From NCBI RefSeq assembly GCF_014192575.1, contig NZ_JACHYC010000005.1, positions 248,001 through 312,000 on the forward strand: a stretch of DNA of 64,000 nucleotides, given 5' to 3'. Position 1 is the stretch's first letter; each line of letters begins with the position of its first letter. The position numbers were made by a program, and so were the translations under genes. A model generated the notes under the pieces. The model did not search any database. It was not told the origin of the DNA and saw only the letters and a list, made by a program, of their open reading frames with translations. This document shows positions 14,638 to 24,708 of this stretch, piece by piece. Source of the DNA: Variovorax sp. Sphag1AA. GTDB taxonomy: Bacteria > Pseudomonadota > Gammaproteobacteria > Burkholderiales > Burkholderiaceae_C.

Positions 14638-15210
14638 CTACTTGGCGAGCGCCCGCAGGGCCAGCTTGATCCCCTCGCCAACCGCGACGTCCTTCGGGAG
14701 GGCCTTGAGCGCCGCGGCGGCTTCCTTGTCGCTGTAGCCGAGCGCGACCAGCGCCTGAAGGATGTCGGCCTGGTTGTCGGTGGCCGCATGCGCCGGCAGC
14801 GCAATATCGGCACCGAGCTTGCCCTTGAGTTCGAGCAGCAGCCGCTCGGCGGTCTTCTTGCCGATGCCGGGGATCTTCACCAGTCGCCCTGCTTCCTGAA
14901 GCGTGATCGCCTGCGACAGCTCGCTCACGCTCATGCCGCTGAGCACGCCCAGCGCCGTACGCGGACCCACGCCGGAGATCTTGATCAACTGACGGAAGGC
15001 CGCGCGCTCCGTCGCGGTTGCGAAGCCGTACAGGATCTGCGCATCCTCGCGCACCACGAAATGCGTGAGCAGCGAGACCCGCTCGCCCGCCGCCGGCAGG
15101 TTGTAGAAGGTGCTCATGGGCACATCCACCTCGTAGCCGACGCCATGGCAGTCCACCACGATCTGCGGGGGATTGCGTTCGGCCAGGATGCCGGTGAGTT
15201 TGCCTATCAT
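14638..15210 (-). CDS. ruvA: Holliday junction branch migration protein RuvA
   Basis: 190 residues, full length for RuvA, starting [20 protein letters not shown], the conserved beginning of the OB-fold domain I. Two helix-hairpin-helix motifs are visible ([18 protein letters not shown] and [20 protein letters not shown]). The C-terminal domain III that contacts RuvB ends with [11 protein letters not shown]. RuvA tetramers bind the four-way junction and load RuvB. The start codon lies head to head with phoH, with 34 bp between them. Confidence 0.97.
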   Translation of the reverse strand: MIGKLTGILAERNPPQIVVDCHGVGYEVDVPMSTFYNLPAAGERVSLLTHFVVREDAQILYGFATATERAAFRQLIKISGVGPRTALGVLSGMSVSELSQAITLQEAGRLVKIPGIGKKTAERLLLELKGKLGADIALPAHAATDNQADILQALVALGYSDKEAAAALKALPKDVAVGEGIKLALRALAK

Positions 15211-15244
15211 GGGTGCCCTTCTCGCTTTTGAAAATGAAACTCGC

Positions 15245-16186
15245 GTGATTCTGCGACACACCTTCGCCCCGCCCAACAACACTCGCCTGGGCCATCTTTG
15301 CGGTCCGCTCGACGCGAACCTGCGGCGCATCGAGGAAGCACTCAACGTCAAGATCGCGCACCGGCACGAGCAGTTCAAGGTCGACGGCGCCAAGGCGAAT
15401 GCACAGCGCGCGATGGATGTGCTGCAGGCGCTCTATGAAATCGCGCAGCGGCCGATCGATGCGGCGGTGGTCCAGCTCACCCTGGCCGGCGACGGCTCGA
15501 TGACCGAGGCGGATGACGGCGCCGTCATCCTCGCCACGCGGCGCTCCGACCTGCGGGCGCGTACGCCGAACCAGAGCGTCTACCTGCAGAACATCGCAAG
15601 TCACGACATCACGCTGGGCATCGGCCCCGCCGGCACCGGCAAGACCTACCTGGCCGTGGCGAGTGCCGTGGACGCACTGGAACGCAGTGCCGTCCAGCGC
15701 ATCGTCCTGACACGCCCGGCGGTCGAGGCCGGCGAACGACTCGGCTTTTTGCCGGGCGACCTGACGCAGAAGGTCGATCCGTATCTTCGGCCGCTCTACG
15801 ACGCGCTGTACGACCTGATGGGCTTCGACCGCGTCCAGAAGGCCTTCGAACGCAATGCGCTAGAAATCGCGCCGCTGGCATTCATGCGCGGCCGCACGCT
15901 CAACAACGCCTTCGTGATCCTCGACGAAGCCCAGAACACCACGCCGGAGCAGATGAAGATGTTCCTCACGCGCATCGGCTTCGGTGCCAAGGCAGTGGTC
16001 ACCGGCGACGTCAGCCAGATCGATTTGCCGAAAGGACAGTTGAGCGGGCTGATCGATGCCGAGCGCGTCCTGAAGCGGGTGAACGGCATCGCGATCACGC
16101 ATTTCACGAGTGCGGACGTGGTGCGCCATCCGCTGGTGGCGCGGATCATCGACGCCTACGACGCCGTGAAGAAGCGGAACGACTGA
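15245..16186 (+). CDS. PhoH-family ATPase (PhoH-like protein)
   Basis: 313 residues using the GTG at 15245 (reads [20 protein letters not shown]), the usual family start; an ATG at 15209 would add 12 residues. A KH-like N-terminal part precedes the P-loop ATPase core with Walker [12 protein letters not shown], the [20 protein letters not shown] motif, Walker B VILDEAQN and the [10 protein letters not shown] motif. PhoH-like ATPases are thought to act in RNA metabolism with YbeY, which follows one base downstream. The phoH-ybeY pair is conserved across proteobacteria. Confidence 0.93.
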   Translation: MILRHTFAPPNNTRLGHLCGPLDANLRRIEEALNVKIAHRHEQFKVDGAKANAQRAMDVLQALYEIAQRPIDAAVVQLTLAGDGSMTEADDGAVILATRRSDLRARTPNQSVYLQNIASHDITLGIGPAGTGKTYLAVASAVDALERSAVQRIVLTRPAVEAGERLGFLPGDLTQKVDPYLRPLYDALYDLMGFDRVQKAFERNALEIAPLAFMRGRTLNNAFVILDEAQNTTPEQMKMFLTRIGFGAKAVVTGDVSQIDLPKGQLSGLIDAERVLKRVNGIAITHFTSADVVRHPLVARIIDAYDAVKKRND

Positions 16187-16187
16187 G

Positions 16188-16640
16188 ATGGCACTGCCGG
16201 ACCTTTCCCTGTCGCTGCAATTCGGTCGCTTCAAGGGCGTGGAGCGTCATCGCGGCGCGCTGCCGCGCCACAGCGTCGCGCGCTGGATCCGCCACGCGCT
16301 CGACAGCGACGGCGAAATCACCGTGCGCATCGTCGATGCGGACGAAGGCCAGCAGCTCAATCGCGAATTTCGTGGCAAGGACTACGCGACCAACGTGCTG
16401 ACCTTCGACTACGCGCAATCGCCTGTGGTCATGGCCGACCTGGTGCTGTGCGCGCCTGTGGTCGCCAAAGAGGCGAAGGAACAGCGCAAGACGCTCGCCG
16501 CGCACTACGCGCACCTGCTGGTGCACGGCACCCTCCACGCGCAAGGCTGGGACCACGAGACCAGCGACGAAGACGCGGAAGCGATGGAAGCTCGCGAGAT
16601 CGAGATCCTCGCGCGGCTCGGGATCAAGAACCCGTACTGA
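16188..16640 (+). CDS. ybeY: Endoribonuclease YbeY (rRNA maturation factor)
   Basis: 150 residues. The metal-binding motif [15 protein letters not shown] (His-x3-His-x5-His) is intact, as is [18 protein letters not shown], the conserved substrate-side motif. YbeY is a single-strand endoribonuclease needed for 16S rRNA 3' maturation and ribosome quality control. The gene follows phoH with one base between stop and start, so translation is probably coupled. It converges on dtd. Confidence 0.95.
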   Translation: MALPDLSLSLQFGRFKGVERHRGALPRHSVARWIRHALDSDGEITVRIVDADEGQQLNREFRGKDYATNVLTFDYAQSPVVMADLVLCAPVVAKEAKEQRKTLAAHYAHLLVHGTLHAQGWDHETSDEDAEAMEAREIEILARLGIKNPY

Positions 16641-16655
16641 CCGGAAGCCCCGCGC

Positions 16656-17099
16656 TCACGGCGTCATCTGCAGTGGAATGGTCACCGGACCATCGTTGAC
16701 CAGATGCACCTTCATGTCTGCGCCGAACTCACCCGTCGCAACTACCGGATGGGCGGCCCGAGCCTTTGAGACGAAGTATTCGTACAGCCGCCGGCCCTCA
16801 TCCGGCGCTGCGGCCTGCGTGAAGCTCGGCCGGTTGCCGGCACTCGCATCGGCCGCAAGCGTGAACTGGCTCACGACGAGCAATCCGCCACCCACGTCCT
16901 GCAAGCTCAGGTTCATCTTGCCGGCGTCGTCCGAGAAGATGCGCAGCTTCAGGATCTTGGCGAGCATTCGATCAGCTTGGGCATCGGTGTCGCCACGTTC
17001 GGCGCACAGCAGAACAAGCAAACCCGAATCGATGGCGCCGACGGTGCGGCCGTCGATGTCGACGCGTGCGCTTCCGACGCGCTGCAGGATGGCCTTCAT
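16656..17099 (-). CDS. dtd: D-aminoacyl-tRNA deacylase
   Basis: 147 residues, standard for bacterial Dtd. It starts [20 protein letters not shown] and carries the two active-site motifs: [20 protein letters not shown] (SQxT) and [14 protein letters not shown] near the end (the GPVT cross-subunit motif). It hydrolyses D-aminoacyl-tRNAs. The ATG overlaps the TGA of the cation transporter upstream, so the two genes form a coupled pair. Confidence 0.95.
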   Translation of the reverse strand: MKAILQRVGSARVDIDGRTVGAIDSGLLVLLCAERGDTDAQADRMLAKILKLRIFSDDAGKMNLSLQDVGGGLLVVSQFTLAADASAGNRPSFTQAAAPDEGRRLYEYFVSKARAAHPVVATGEFGADMKVHLVNDGPVTIPLQMTP

Positions 17100-18037
17100 G
17101 GCGAATGTTCCTTTTGTGTGGCGCGCGCCTCCATCCCGAGCGGCAGGAGCTGGATGGTCACGCGAAGACCGGGCACGGCATCCATCAGGGCCTGTTCGAG
17201 CGCGTCGCGCAGACCGGCGGCGCGCTCCAGAGACCACGCACCCGGCACATGCATGTGCAGATCGGCAAAACGACGCTGGCCGGCGCGCCGGGTCACCATG
17301 TCGTCGAAGCGCAGCTGCGCGCCTTCCGGCACGCCAGCGGCGAAGCGCTCCAGCGTGGCCCGCAACGTGGACTGGGTCTCGGCGTCCAGCGCTTCATCCA
17401 TCAGCCCCTGCGACGACCGCCAGACCAGCTTCACGCCTTCGCGCAGGATGTTGAGCGCCACGGCAATGGCCAGCACCGGGTCGAGCCAGAGCCAGCCCGT
17501 CAACGCCACGGCGATGACGCCGACCAGCACCCCGGCGGAAGTCCAGACATCGCTCAGCAGATGCCGAGCGTCAGCCTCCAGCGCGATGGAATGGTGCACC
17601 TTCGCCGCTCGGAACAGCACGGCCGCAAGCAGCCCATTGAAGACCGAGCTCAGGACCGAAAGCGCCAGACCCCACCCCAATTGCTCCAGCGGCTGAGGTG
17701 ACAACAGGCGCACGATTGCCGCCCAGATGATCGCGACCGCGGCGCCGATGATCAGGACGCCTTCGAAGCCCGAGGAGAAGTACTCCGCCTTGTGATGCCC
17801 ATAAGGATGGTCCTCGTCCGCCGGACGCATGGCGATCGTGACCATGGCCAAGGCGAAAGTCGCGCTCGCGAGGTTGACGAACGACTCCATGGCGTCCGAG
17901 ATCAGGCCCATCGAGTTCGTGATGTACCCCGCCCATCCCTTCAGCACGATCGTGACAAGCGCGACCGCGATCGAGACGCGAAGGAGCGTCCGCGGACTCA
18001 GCGTGGAAAGCTTCGAGAAATGGAGGATCGAGGACAA
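17096..18037 (-). CDS. Cation diffusion facilitator (Zn/Fe/Mn efflux)
   Basis: A 313-residue CDF transporter with six predicted membrane segments (from about residue 20 to 205) and a C-terminal cytoplasmic metal-sensing domain. Metal site A residues are visible in [13 protein letters not shown] and [19 protein letters not shown], and the conserved [11 protein letters not shown] lies between segments 2 and 3. The dimerisation domain contains [11 protein letters not shown]. It exports divalent cations in exchange for protons; the metal cannot be named from sequence alone. The start was taken at [10 protein letters not shown]. Confidence 0.88.
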   Translation of the reverse strand: MSSILHFSKLSTLSPRTLLRVSIAVALVTIVLKGWAGYITNSMGLISDAMESFVNLASATFALAMVTIAMRPADEDHPYGHHKAEYFSSGFEGVLIIGAAVAIIWAAIVRLLSPQPLEQLGWGLALSVLSSVFNGLLAAVLFRAAKVHHSIALEADARHLLSDVWTSAGVLVGVIAVALTGWLWLDPVLAIAVALNILREGVKLVWRSSQGLMDEALDAETQSTLRATLERFAAGVPEGAQLRFDDMVTRRAGQRRFADLHMHVPGAWSLERAAGLRDALEQALMDAVPGLRVTIQLLPLGMEARATQKEHSP

Positions 18038-18159
18038 GAATGGATGCGAGTCAATTTCTTTGAAGAGCAGCCGAATTATCGTGAGACGAACTACGCTCTC
18101 TGAGCCAGCGGTAATACTCGCGTACTATTTGCCACCAGAAAACCACAGCAGATTCCTAC

Positions 18160-18648
18160 GTGATCAAAAGCATCGTCACGGCTCTGTGTACCCTCGTTCT
18201 CGTTTGCGCCAACACGAGTTCGCAGGCCCAGACAGCCACGACCACCACCAAGCCACAGCCCGAGGCACGCGCGGGCATCCTCAAGTCCGTGCGCGGCGAC
18301 GTCCGGCTGCTCGCACCTGATGGATCGACCCGCGCCGGCAAGTCCGGGGACATCGTCGCCCCCATCGACCGCATCGTGACCGGTCCTGATTCGGGTGCCA
18401 GCGTCGTCCTTCGCGACGGCACGAAGCTGGTCGTGGGCCCGTCCTCGCGGCTGGACCTCAAGGAATTCCATTTCGACTCGACCACGCAGGACGGCGGCAT
18501 GCTCGTCTCGCTTCTTCAAGGATCGGCGCGAATGGTCAGTGGCCTGATCGGCAAGGCCCATCCGGATGCGGTTCGCGTCGAAACGCCCACTGCGGTCATC
18601 GGGATCCGCGGGACCGACTTCATCGTTCAAGCTGACCCTCAGCCGTGA
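18160..18648 (+). CDS. FecR-domain periplasmic protein
   Basis: 162 residues starting at a GTG. A signal peptide (MIKSIVTALCTLVLVCANTS) is followed by a FecR-type domain: GILKSVRGDVRLLAPDG, VVLRDGTKLVVGPSSRLDL and the closing VETPTAVIGIRGTDFIV. Proteins with just this domain sense or scaffold at the periplasmic face. No sigma factor or receptor lies nearby, so this is not the iron-signalling FecR itself. The TGA overlaps the GTG of the OmpA-like lipoprotein gene, which implies coupling. Confidence 0.82.
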   Translation: MIKSIVTALCTLVLVCANTSSQAQTATTTTKPQPEARAGILKSVRGDVRLLAPDGSTRAGKSGDIVAPIDRIVTGPDSGASVVLRDGTKLVVGPSSRLDLKEFHFDSTTQDGGMLVSLLQGSARMVSGLIGKAHPDAVRVETPTAVIGIRGTDFIVQADPQP

Positions 18649-19256
18649 CAGTTCGCCGCCTCACGTCACTGCTCGCCGGACTGATCACGACGCTGATCCT
18701 CGCGGCATGTTCAACCCCTGGCACGCGCGTGGTGCTGCTGCCGCAGCCCGACGGCAAGCCATCCGCCGTCATCGTCACCACCGAGGATGGCGAAGAGACG
18801 CTGTCCGAACCCTTCCAGCGCGCAACTGCGAAGGCCCACGCACGCGGGGCGCCGATCGTCGACAAGGCCGACCCCGCCCGCGTGGAAACCGAGAACAAGG
18901 CGCTCTTCGAGCTCATGCCGCCCCCGCCGCAGCGATTTACCCTCTATTTCGAAGCCAACGAGACAGCGCTGACCGCGGCATCGCAGCGGGTGTTGAACGA
19001 AGCATTAGCGGCAGCGCAGGCCCGCAGCGGCGGCGAGATCGTCGTGACCGGCCATACCGATACGGTCGGGACGGTTGCGCACAACGATGAACTCTCGCGC
19101 GTACGAGCATCGCTGGTGCGACAAATCTTCGTGGACAAGGGCTTTCAGCCCAACCACGTCGAAGCCGTCGGCAGAGGGGAGCGCGAGCTTGCCGTGCAGA
19201 CGGGCGACGAGGTCCCGGAACCGCGGAACCGCCGCGTGACCATCGAAGTCCGCTGA
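18645..19256 (+). CDS. OmpA-family peptidoglycan-binding lipoprotein
   Basis: 203 residues starting at a GTG that overlaps the previous stop. The signal ends in the lipobox LAAC (about Cys22), so it is lipid-anchored. The C-terminal OmpA domain (from about residue 95) contains LYFEANETALTAASQRVL, VVTGHTDTVGTVAHNDELS and the closing NRRVTIEVR, the motifs that grip diaminopimelate in peptidoglycan. With the FecR-domain partner it probably forms a periplasmic complex. Homologous pairs often sit beside CHASE2 sensor cyclases, but none is here. Confidence 0.88.
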   Translation: MTVRRLTSLLAGLITTLILAACSTPGTRVVLLPQPDGKPSAVIVTTEDGEETLSEPFQRATAKAHARGAPIVDKADPARVETENKALFELMPPPPQRFTLYFEANETALTAASQRVLNEALAAAQARSGGEIVVTGHTDTVGTVAHNDELSRVRASLVRQIFVDKGFQPNHVEAVGRGERELAVQTGDEVPEPRNRRVTIEVR

Positions 19257-19267
19257 CCGGTCGATGG

Positions 19268-19288
19268 GGGACGCCTTCTCGGCGTCCC
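19268..19288. terminator. Hairpin between convergent ompA-like gene and tyrS
   Basis: GGGACGCC (19268-19275) and GGCGTCCC (19281-19288) form a perfect 8-bp stem with a five-base loop, eleven bases after the OmpA-like stop and just before the tyrS stop. There is no strong T-run on either side, so termination may be weak or Rho-assisted. Confidence 0.5.
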
Positions 19289-19295
19289 GACTGGC

Positions 19296-20528
19296 TCAGC
19301 TAAGGTGAACGCGCGCGAACTTGCGCTTGCCGACCTGCACGACGTAGCTTCCTGCCTGCAGCTTCAGGCCCTTGTCGCTGACTACGCTGGAGTCGATTCG
19401 CACGCCGGCCCCATCGATGAGCCGGTTGCCTTCAGACGTCGAAGGCGCGAGTCCCGCTTGCTTGAGCAACTGGGCGATGCCCAACGGAGCGCCTGACAGG
19501 TTCACCTCGGGGATTTCATCGGGCACGCCGCCCTTGCTGCGGTTGATGAAATCCTGCTCGGCGGCATCCGCGAGCGCAACGCTATGGAAGCGCGCGGTGA
19601 TCTCCTTGGCGAGGGCCACCTTGGCATCCTTGGGATTGCGGCCCGCCTCGACCTCGGCCTTGAGCGCATCGATCTCGGCGATCGACTTGAAGCTCAGCAG
19701 CGTGTACCAGCGCCACATCAAGGTGTCCGAGATCGATAGCACCTTGGCGAACATCGTGTTTGGGTCTTCGCTGATGCCGATGTAGTTGTTCTTGCTCTTC
19801 GACATCTTCTCGACGCCGTCGAGGCCCTCCAGGAGCGGCATAGTGAGTATGCACTGCGGCTCCTGACCATACTCCTGCTGGAGATGTCGCCCCATCAGCA
19901 GGTTGAACTTTTGGTCGGTCCCGCCGAGTTCGAGGTCGGATCGCAGCGCGACCGAGTCGTAGCCCTGCATCAGCGGGTAAAGAAACTCATGCACCGAGAT
20001 CGACTGGCCAGCCTTGAAGCGCTTATTGAAATCCTCGCGCTCCATCATGCGAGCCACGGTGTATTTGGCAGCGAGCTGGATCATGCCGCGCGCGCCAAGT
20101 GGGTCGCTCCACTCCGAGTTGTAGCGAATCTCGGTCCTGGCAGGGTCGAGCACCAGGCTGGCTTGACGATAGTAGGTCTGGGCGTTGGCCTCGATCTGCT
20201 CGCGAGTCAACGGCGGCCGGGTGGTATTGCGGCCCGAGGGGTCGCCGATGGTGGTCGTGAAATCCCCGATCAGGAAGATGACCGTGTGCCCCAGATCCTG
20301 GAGCTGGCGCATCTTGTTGAGCACCACGGTGTGACCGATGTGGATGTCCGGCGCGGTCGGATCCAGACCCAGCTTGATTCTGAGCGGCGTTCCCGTCGCC
20401 TCGGACCGCTGGAGCTTCTTGATCCACTCGTCCTGGGGAAGAAGCTCGTTGGTTCCACGAAGCGAAATTTCGAGCGCTTTTCCTACGCCTTCAGACAGAC
20501 TTGCGGATGTAACAAAACCGGTTTTCAT
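19296..20528 (-). CDS. tyrS: Tyrosyl-tRNA synthetase
   Basis: 410 residues of the class I TyrRS type found in many proteobacteria (closer to the second TyrRS subgroup, ~400 aa). The HIGH motif is HIGH itself in [14 protein letters not shown], and KMSKS is in [14 protein letters not shown]. Tyrosine-site phrases [14 protein letters not shown] and [14 protein letters not shown] are intact. The C-terminal S4-like RNA-binding domain spans about 340-410. It charges tRNA-Tyr. The gene is divergent from the M23 peptidase gene across 167 bp. Confidence 0.97.
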   Translation of the reverse strand: MKTGFVTSASLSEGVGKALEISLRGTNELLPQDEWIKKLQRSEATGTPLRIKLGLDPTAPDIHIGHTVVLNKMRQLQDLGHTVIFLIGDFTTTIGDPSGRNTTRPPLTREQIEANAQTYYRQASLVLDPARTEIRYNSEWSDPLGARGMIQLAAKYTVARMMEREDFNKRFKAGQSISVHEFLYPLMQGYDSVALRSDLELGGTDQKFNLLMGRHLQQEYGQEPQCILTMPLLEGLDGVEKMSKSKNNYIGISEDPNTMFAKVLSISDTLMWRWYTLLSFKSIAEIDALKAEVEAGRNPKDAKVALAKEITARFHSVALADAAEQDFINRSKGGVPDEIPEVNLSGAPLGIAQLLKQAGLAPSTSEGNRLIDGAGVRIDSSVVSDKGLKLQAGSYVVQVGKRKFARVHLS

Positions 20529-20551
20529 TGGGCTTTAGGGCGAGTGCTTAT

Positions 20552-20579
20552 ATGACATAAGTGATGCCACGGCTATACT
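20552..20579 (+). promoter_or_regulatory. Putative sigma-70 promoter for the M23 peptidase gene
   Basis: A -35 element ATGACA (20552-20557), a 16-bp spacer and a -10 element TATACT (20574-20579) point toward the peptidase gene, leaving a leader of about 110 bases. Assignment is by eye only. Confidence 0.45.
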
Positions 20580-20695
20580 TGCCCGACTTTTTCAAGCGCC
20601 GAATTCTAAGCGGCGCCGCTCCCGCACCGTCCTGCCGCCCGTTCGACACGGCCCTCGCAGCACGGTTTTGCAGAACCTGACCTGGATTCGAAGTT

Positions 20696-22045
20696 TTGAT
20701 CAACGGCATTCTTGCCGCCGAGGAGCTGATCGCTTCCCGTGTGGCCCATATATTTCGGACGTATCCGAAGCAGATCACGGCTGCCGTTGCCGTACTGCTT
20801 CTGTCCGCTGGCGGCGGCGCCTTTGCCGTTGCCTCGCTCGGCCCCGATGCGGCCGACCTCCCCGTCAAGCAGGTATTCGAAGCGGTCACCCCGCTGTCCT
20901 TCGCCGATCAGGTCGAAGCGCTCGACAACCACAGCTTTACCCTCTTCCGCACCGAGATCACCCGTTCGAGCGACACCGCCGAGGCGCTCCTTCAGCGTCT
21001 GGGGATTGCCGACCCTGCGGCCGCCAGCTTCCTGCGAGGCAATTCAGACGCGCGCAGCGCTTTCCTGAGCCGCGCAGGACGCACTGTGACTGCCGAGGCA
21101 ACACAGGAAAACGCGCTGCAAAAGCTCAGCGCGCGCTGGATACCGGACGGTGACGGCAACTTCAAGCGCGTCGTCATCGAGAAAACTCCCAAGGGTTTCC
21201 AGACCAAGTCCGAGACCGACACCCTGACGCCCGGCACCCGGCTCGCCAGCGGCATCGTGCGAACCTCGCTGTTTGCGGCAACGGACGACGCCGGCATTCC
21301 CGATGCGGTCGCGAGCCAATTGGCAGACGTGTTCTCCGGCGACGTCGACTTTCGCTCTCTGCGTAAGGGCGATCGATTCGCCGTTGTCTACGAGACCTTC
21401 GACGCCGATGGCCAGACGCTGCGCACCGGCCGCGTTCTCTCAGCCGAATTTGAAAGCGGCGGCAAGCTGCATCAGGCGCTCTGGTACCAGGAGTCTGGGC
21501 AAAAAGGTGCCTACTACCGCCCGAACGGCGATAGCCTCCGTCGCGCCTACCTGTCTTCGCCAGTCGAGTTCACTCGGGTGAGCAGCGGATTCGCGATGCG
21601 CCTTCACCCGATCCTCAATAGCTGGCGCCAGCATCACGGCATCGATTTCGCCGCACCGACCGGAACGCCCGTTCGTGCGGTCGGCGACGGAACCGTTGAA
21701 TTCGCTGGCACTCAGAGCGGCTACGGAAACATCGTGATCCTGAAGCACCGCAACAACCAGGAAACCGCGTACGCGCACCTGAGTCGCATCGACGTCAAGG
21801 TCGGCCAGAGCGTGAGCCAGAGCCAGACCGTGGGCGCCGTCGGTTCGACCGGCTGGGCCACGGGACCCCACCTGCATTTCGAATTCCGCGTGAACGGCGA
21901 GTATCACGATCCGGCAACGATTGCCCAGCAGGACGGAGGTGCTCCGATCAGCGCTGCATCGCGCCCCGCTTTCGAGCGGCTTGCCGTTGCGACACGCGCC
22001 GAGCTGTCCGCGGCCTTCTCCGTGGTTCAGGCAAGCGCCGACTGA
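20696..22045 (+). CDS. M23-family murein endopeptidase, membrane-anchored
   Basis: 449 residues from a TTG start. One membrane segment (about residues 28-50, AAVAVLLLSAGGGAFAVA) anchors it, followed by a periplasmic stem with an OapA/LysM-like fold. The C-terminal LytM domain has the Zn motifs His-x3-Asp in HHGIDFAAPTGTPVRA and His-x-His in TGPHLHFEFRVNG, plus GYGNIVILKH. It should cut peptide cross-links in peptidoglycan during growth. The gene lies between tyrS and anmK, an order I associate with Burkholderiales; anmK recycles the anhydromuropeptides that such turnover produces. An ATG-less start is uncommon but fits the reading frame. Confidence 0.92.
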   Translation: MINGILAAEELIASRVAHIFRTYPKQITAAVAVLLLSAGGGAFAVASLGPDAADLPVKQVFEAVTPLSFADQVEALDNHSFTLFRTEITRSSDTAEALLQRLGIADPAAASFLRGNSDARSAFLSRAGRTVTAEATQENALQKLSARWIPDGDGNFKRVVIEKTPKGFQTKSETDTLTPGTRLASGIVRTSLFAATDDAGIPDAVASQLADVFSGDVDFRSLRKGDRFAVVYETFDADGQTLRTGRVLSAEFESGGKLHQALWYQESGQKGAYYRPNGDSLRRAYLSSPVEFTRVSSGFAMRLHPILNSWRQHHGIDFAAPTGTPVRAVGDGTVEFAGTQSGYGNIVILKHRNNQETAYAHLSRIDVKVGQSVSQSQTVGAVGSTGWATGPHLHFEFRVNGEYHDPATIAQQDGGAPISAASRPAFERLAVATRAELSAAFSVVQASAD

Positions 22046-22081
22046 CGGTCCACGCAGCACCCGAGCTCCTCTCGAACCGCG

Positions 22082-23191
22082 ATGGCTGAATTCTTCATCG
22101 GCCTGATGTCGGGGACGTCGATGGATGGTGTCGACGGTGTCCTCGCAGACTTTTCGGGCGAGCGTATTGCGGTCCAGGGCTACGCGGCGGCGCCCTTCCC
22201 AGTCGGGCTGCGCGCCGAACTCATGGCGCTCAACACCCCCGGCGATAACGAATTGCATCGGGCAGCCTTGGCCAGCAACGGGCTCGCGCGCGCCTATGCT
22301 GGCGTGGTTCATCAGCTGATCGCCGACGCCGGCCTGCCTCCCGGAGCGGTGAGCGCGATTGGCGTGCACGGCCAGACGGTGCGCCATCGGCCCGGCGAAT
22401 TCGACGAAGTCGGCTACACGCTGCAGATCAACAACCCCTCCCTCCTCGCCGAACTGACCGGCATTCAGGTTGTCGCCGACTTCCGAAGTCGCGACGTCGC
22501 TGCAGGCGGTCAAGGGGCGCCCCTTGTTCCGGGCTTTCATCGCGCGCTGTTCGCCCGCGACGACCAGGCTGTTGCCGTGCTTAACGTCGGCGGTATTTCC
22601 AACCTCAGCATTCTTCCGGCGGGTGAGGGCACGGTGCTCGGCTTCGATTGCGGACCGGGCAATGCACTGATCGACCATTGGTGCCAGGCGCACATCGGCC
22701 AACCCTACGACGTCGGGGGTCAGTGGGCGGCAAGCGGCCGTGTCGTGCCCGAACTATTGGCCCGACTTCTTGGCGATCCGTACTTCGCCAAAAACCCGCC
22801 GAAGAGCACCGGCCGCGACCTGTTCAATCCGAACTGGCTGGCGGCACATCTCGGAACTTCGGAAGCAGATCCCGCTGACGTGCAGGCCACCGTGACGGAG
22901 CTGACCGCATCGGTATGTGCGGACCACCTGAAACGGTATGGAGCAGGTAGCCAATTGCTGATCGTCTGTGGGGGTGGCGCGCTCAACCAGCATCTCCTCT
23001 CCAGGCTTCGCGCATTGCTGCCAACGGTCGAAGTCGTGTCGTCCGTGGAGCGCGGCCTCCCGCCGCAGGAAGTCGAAGCCGCAGCCTTTGCGTGGTTGGC
23101 ACGCAGCGCGCTGCACGGTACGCCGGGCAATCTCGCGAGCGTCACCGGCGCCCGCGGTCCGCGCGTTCTCGGCGCTGTCTACCCCGCCTGA
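22082..23191 (+). CDS. anmK: Anhydro-N-acetylmuramic acid kinase
   Basis: 369 residues, standard length. The ATP-binding start FFIGLMSGTSMDGVDGVLAD and the substrate motif GVHGQTVRHRPGE are clear, as are NVGGISNLSILP, GFDCGPGNALID and the late ATP motif LIVCGGGALNQHLL. AnmK hydrolyses the 1,6-anhydro bond and phosphorylates MurNAc in peptidoglycan recycling. It starts 36 bp after the M23 peptidase stop and is probably cotranscribed with it. Confidence 0.96.
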   Translation: MAEFFIGLMSGTSMDGVDGVLADFSGERIAVQGYAAAPFPVGLRAELMALNTPGDNELHRAALASNGLARAYAGVVHQLIADAGLPPGAVSAIGVHGQTVRHRPGEFDEVGYTLQINNPSLLAELTGIQVVADFRSRDVAAGGQGAPLVPGFHRALFARDDQAVAVLNVGGISNLSILPAGEGTVLGFDCGPGNALIDHWCQAHIGQPYDVGGQWAASGRVVPELLARLLGDPYFAKNPPKSTGRDLFNPNWLAAHLGTSEADPADVQATVTELTASVCADHLKRYGAGSQLLIVCGGGALNQHLLSRLRALLPTVEVVSSVERGLPPQEVEAAAFAWLARSALHGTPGNLASVTGARGPRVLGAVYPA

Positions 23192-23210
23192 GCCGCTCGA
23201 AAGCGCGGCC

Positions 23211-24629
23211 TCAGCCCTGTCCAGAGACCTCTGGTTGGGCCGCCTGAACCGCCCTCGCTTCGGGCGGAAGGTTCCAGAAGATTAGTGCCGACGCCAAGGT
23301 GACCAGCCCCATGGTGACAAAAGTGGCCTCGAAAGCATGCAGGGTCGCCAAAGGCGTCGCATTTCCAAATACGCCGGTGTAACCGGCCAGGACCGCGCTC
23401 GCGACGGCTACACCCAGGCTCATCGCCAGCATCTGCACCATCGACAACAGGCTGTTGCCGGCGCTTGCCATGCTGCCGTCGAGATCCTTCAGCGTGATGG
23501 TGTTCATTGCCGTGAACTGCAGCGAGTTCACCGCCCCGAAGACAAGCAGTTGCCCGATATGGAGGGCAATCGGCTGCTCGGGCGTCGTCAGTCCGAAGCT
23601 CGCCATCGTCAAGCCGACGAGCGATGTGTTGACCACCAGAACCTTGCGATAGCCATTCCGCTGGATCAACGGCGTGGCGAAGCGCTTCATGCTCATGCCG
23701 GCGAGTGCGATGGGCAGCATCATCAGCCCGGCATGGAGCGGCGAATAGCCCATCGAAACCTGAAGCAGCAAGGGAACCAAAAAGGGCATGCAGCCGCTTC
23801 CGAGTCGGCAAAAGAGATTGCCGAGCAAGCCGATGCTCAGCGTCGGAATGCCAAACAGCGCGGGCTCGAAGAGAGGAAAGGGTCGCCTGACGGCATGCAG
23901 CCAGTAAGCGGTGATGCTTGCGAAGCCAAACACAAGTAGGACCAACACGCCGGCTTGGCGCAAGCCGAGCCCCGAGACGCCATCGATCGCCAGCGAGACC
24001 GCGACCATGCCAAAGGCGAGCAAGGCATATCCGACCCCGTCGAAGCGATGCTGCTCCGCCAGGCGCAGGTCCGGCATGATGCGCAGCGTCGCGAAGCAGC
24101 CGATGAGCCCGACCGGAACGTTGATCAGGAAGATCCAATGCCATGAGGCGTACTGGACCAGCCATCCACCAAGGGTCGGGCCAAGCAGAGGGCCAACCAG
24201 TCCGGGTATGGCCACGAAGCTCATCGCAGCCAGGAACTCTGCGCGCGGCACTGAGCGCAAAAGTGCGAGGCGTCCCACCGGCAGCAGAAGCGCCCCGCCC
24301 AGGCCCTGAATGACCCGTGCGGCCACCAGTTGCCCGATGCTCCGGGACAAGGCGCACAGCACGGATCCCGCGACGAACAGGACGATGGCAAAGAAGAAAA
24401 CGCGCCGCGTTCCGAAGCGATCCGCCAGCCACCCGGAGGCCGGAATCAGCATCGCCATCGTCAACGCATAAGCCACCACCACGGATTGCATCCGCAGCGG
24501 GCTTTCTCCGAGGCTGGCCGCCATCGCCGGCAAGGCCGTGTTGATGATCGTCGCATCGAGCGTCTGCATGAAGAAGCCGACGGCAACGAGCCACAGCAGG
24601 CTTTTGCTCGGAGATTCGGTGGGCGCCAT
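23211..24629 (-). CDS. MFS multidrug exporter, DHA2 / MdtD type
   Basis: 472 residues with 14 predicted membrane segments. Motif A-like SGWLADRFGTRRVF, motif D-like TLDATIINTALPAMA and the motif C-like GPLLGPTLGGWLVQYASWHW are the signatures of DHA2 drug:proton antiporters, closest to MdtD. Substrate unknown. It converges on anmK with 19 bp between stops. The erpA terminator lies just upstream of its start, so it has its own promoter. Confidence 0.87.
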   Translation of the reverse strand: MAPTESPSKSLLWLVAVGFFMQTLDATIINTALPAMAASLGESPLRMQSVVVAYALTMAMLIPASGWLADRFGTRRVFFFAIVLFVAGSVLCALSRSIGQLVAARVIQGLGGALLLPVGRLALLRSVPRAEFLAAMSFVAIPGLVGPLLGPTLGGWLVQYASWHWIFLINVPVGLIGCFATLRIMPDLRLAEQHRFDGVGYALLAFGMVAVSLAIDGVSGLGLRQAGVLVLLVFGFASITAYWLHAVRRPFPLFEPALFGIPTLSIGLLGNLFCRLGSGCMPFLVPLLLQVSMGYSPLHAGLMMLPIALAGMSMKRFATPLIQRNGYRKVLVVNTSLVGLTMASFGLTTPEQPIALHIGQLLVFGAVNSLQFTAMNTITLKDLDGSMASAGNSLLSMVQMLAMSLGVAVASAVLAGYTGVFGNATPLATLHAFEATFVTMGLVTLASALIFWNLPPEARAVQAAQPEVSGQG

Positions 24630-24656
24630 GGGTCAGTTCAGAAAGAGACGGGCAAC

Positions 24657-24680
24657 AAAAAGCCGCCCGTAGGCGGCTTT
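24657..24680 (-). terminator. Terminator of erpA
   Basis: GCCGCC (24662-24667) and GGCGGC (24672-24677) pair with a four-base loop. Three A:T pairs extend the stem, and on the minus strand a TTTTTGTT run follows. It is placed 29 bp past the erpA stop. Confidence 0.85.
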
Positions 24681-24708
24681 GACAAACAGCACCACGTGGC
24701 TGATCGCA

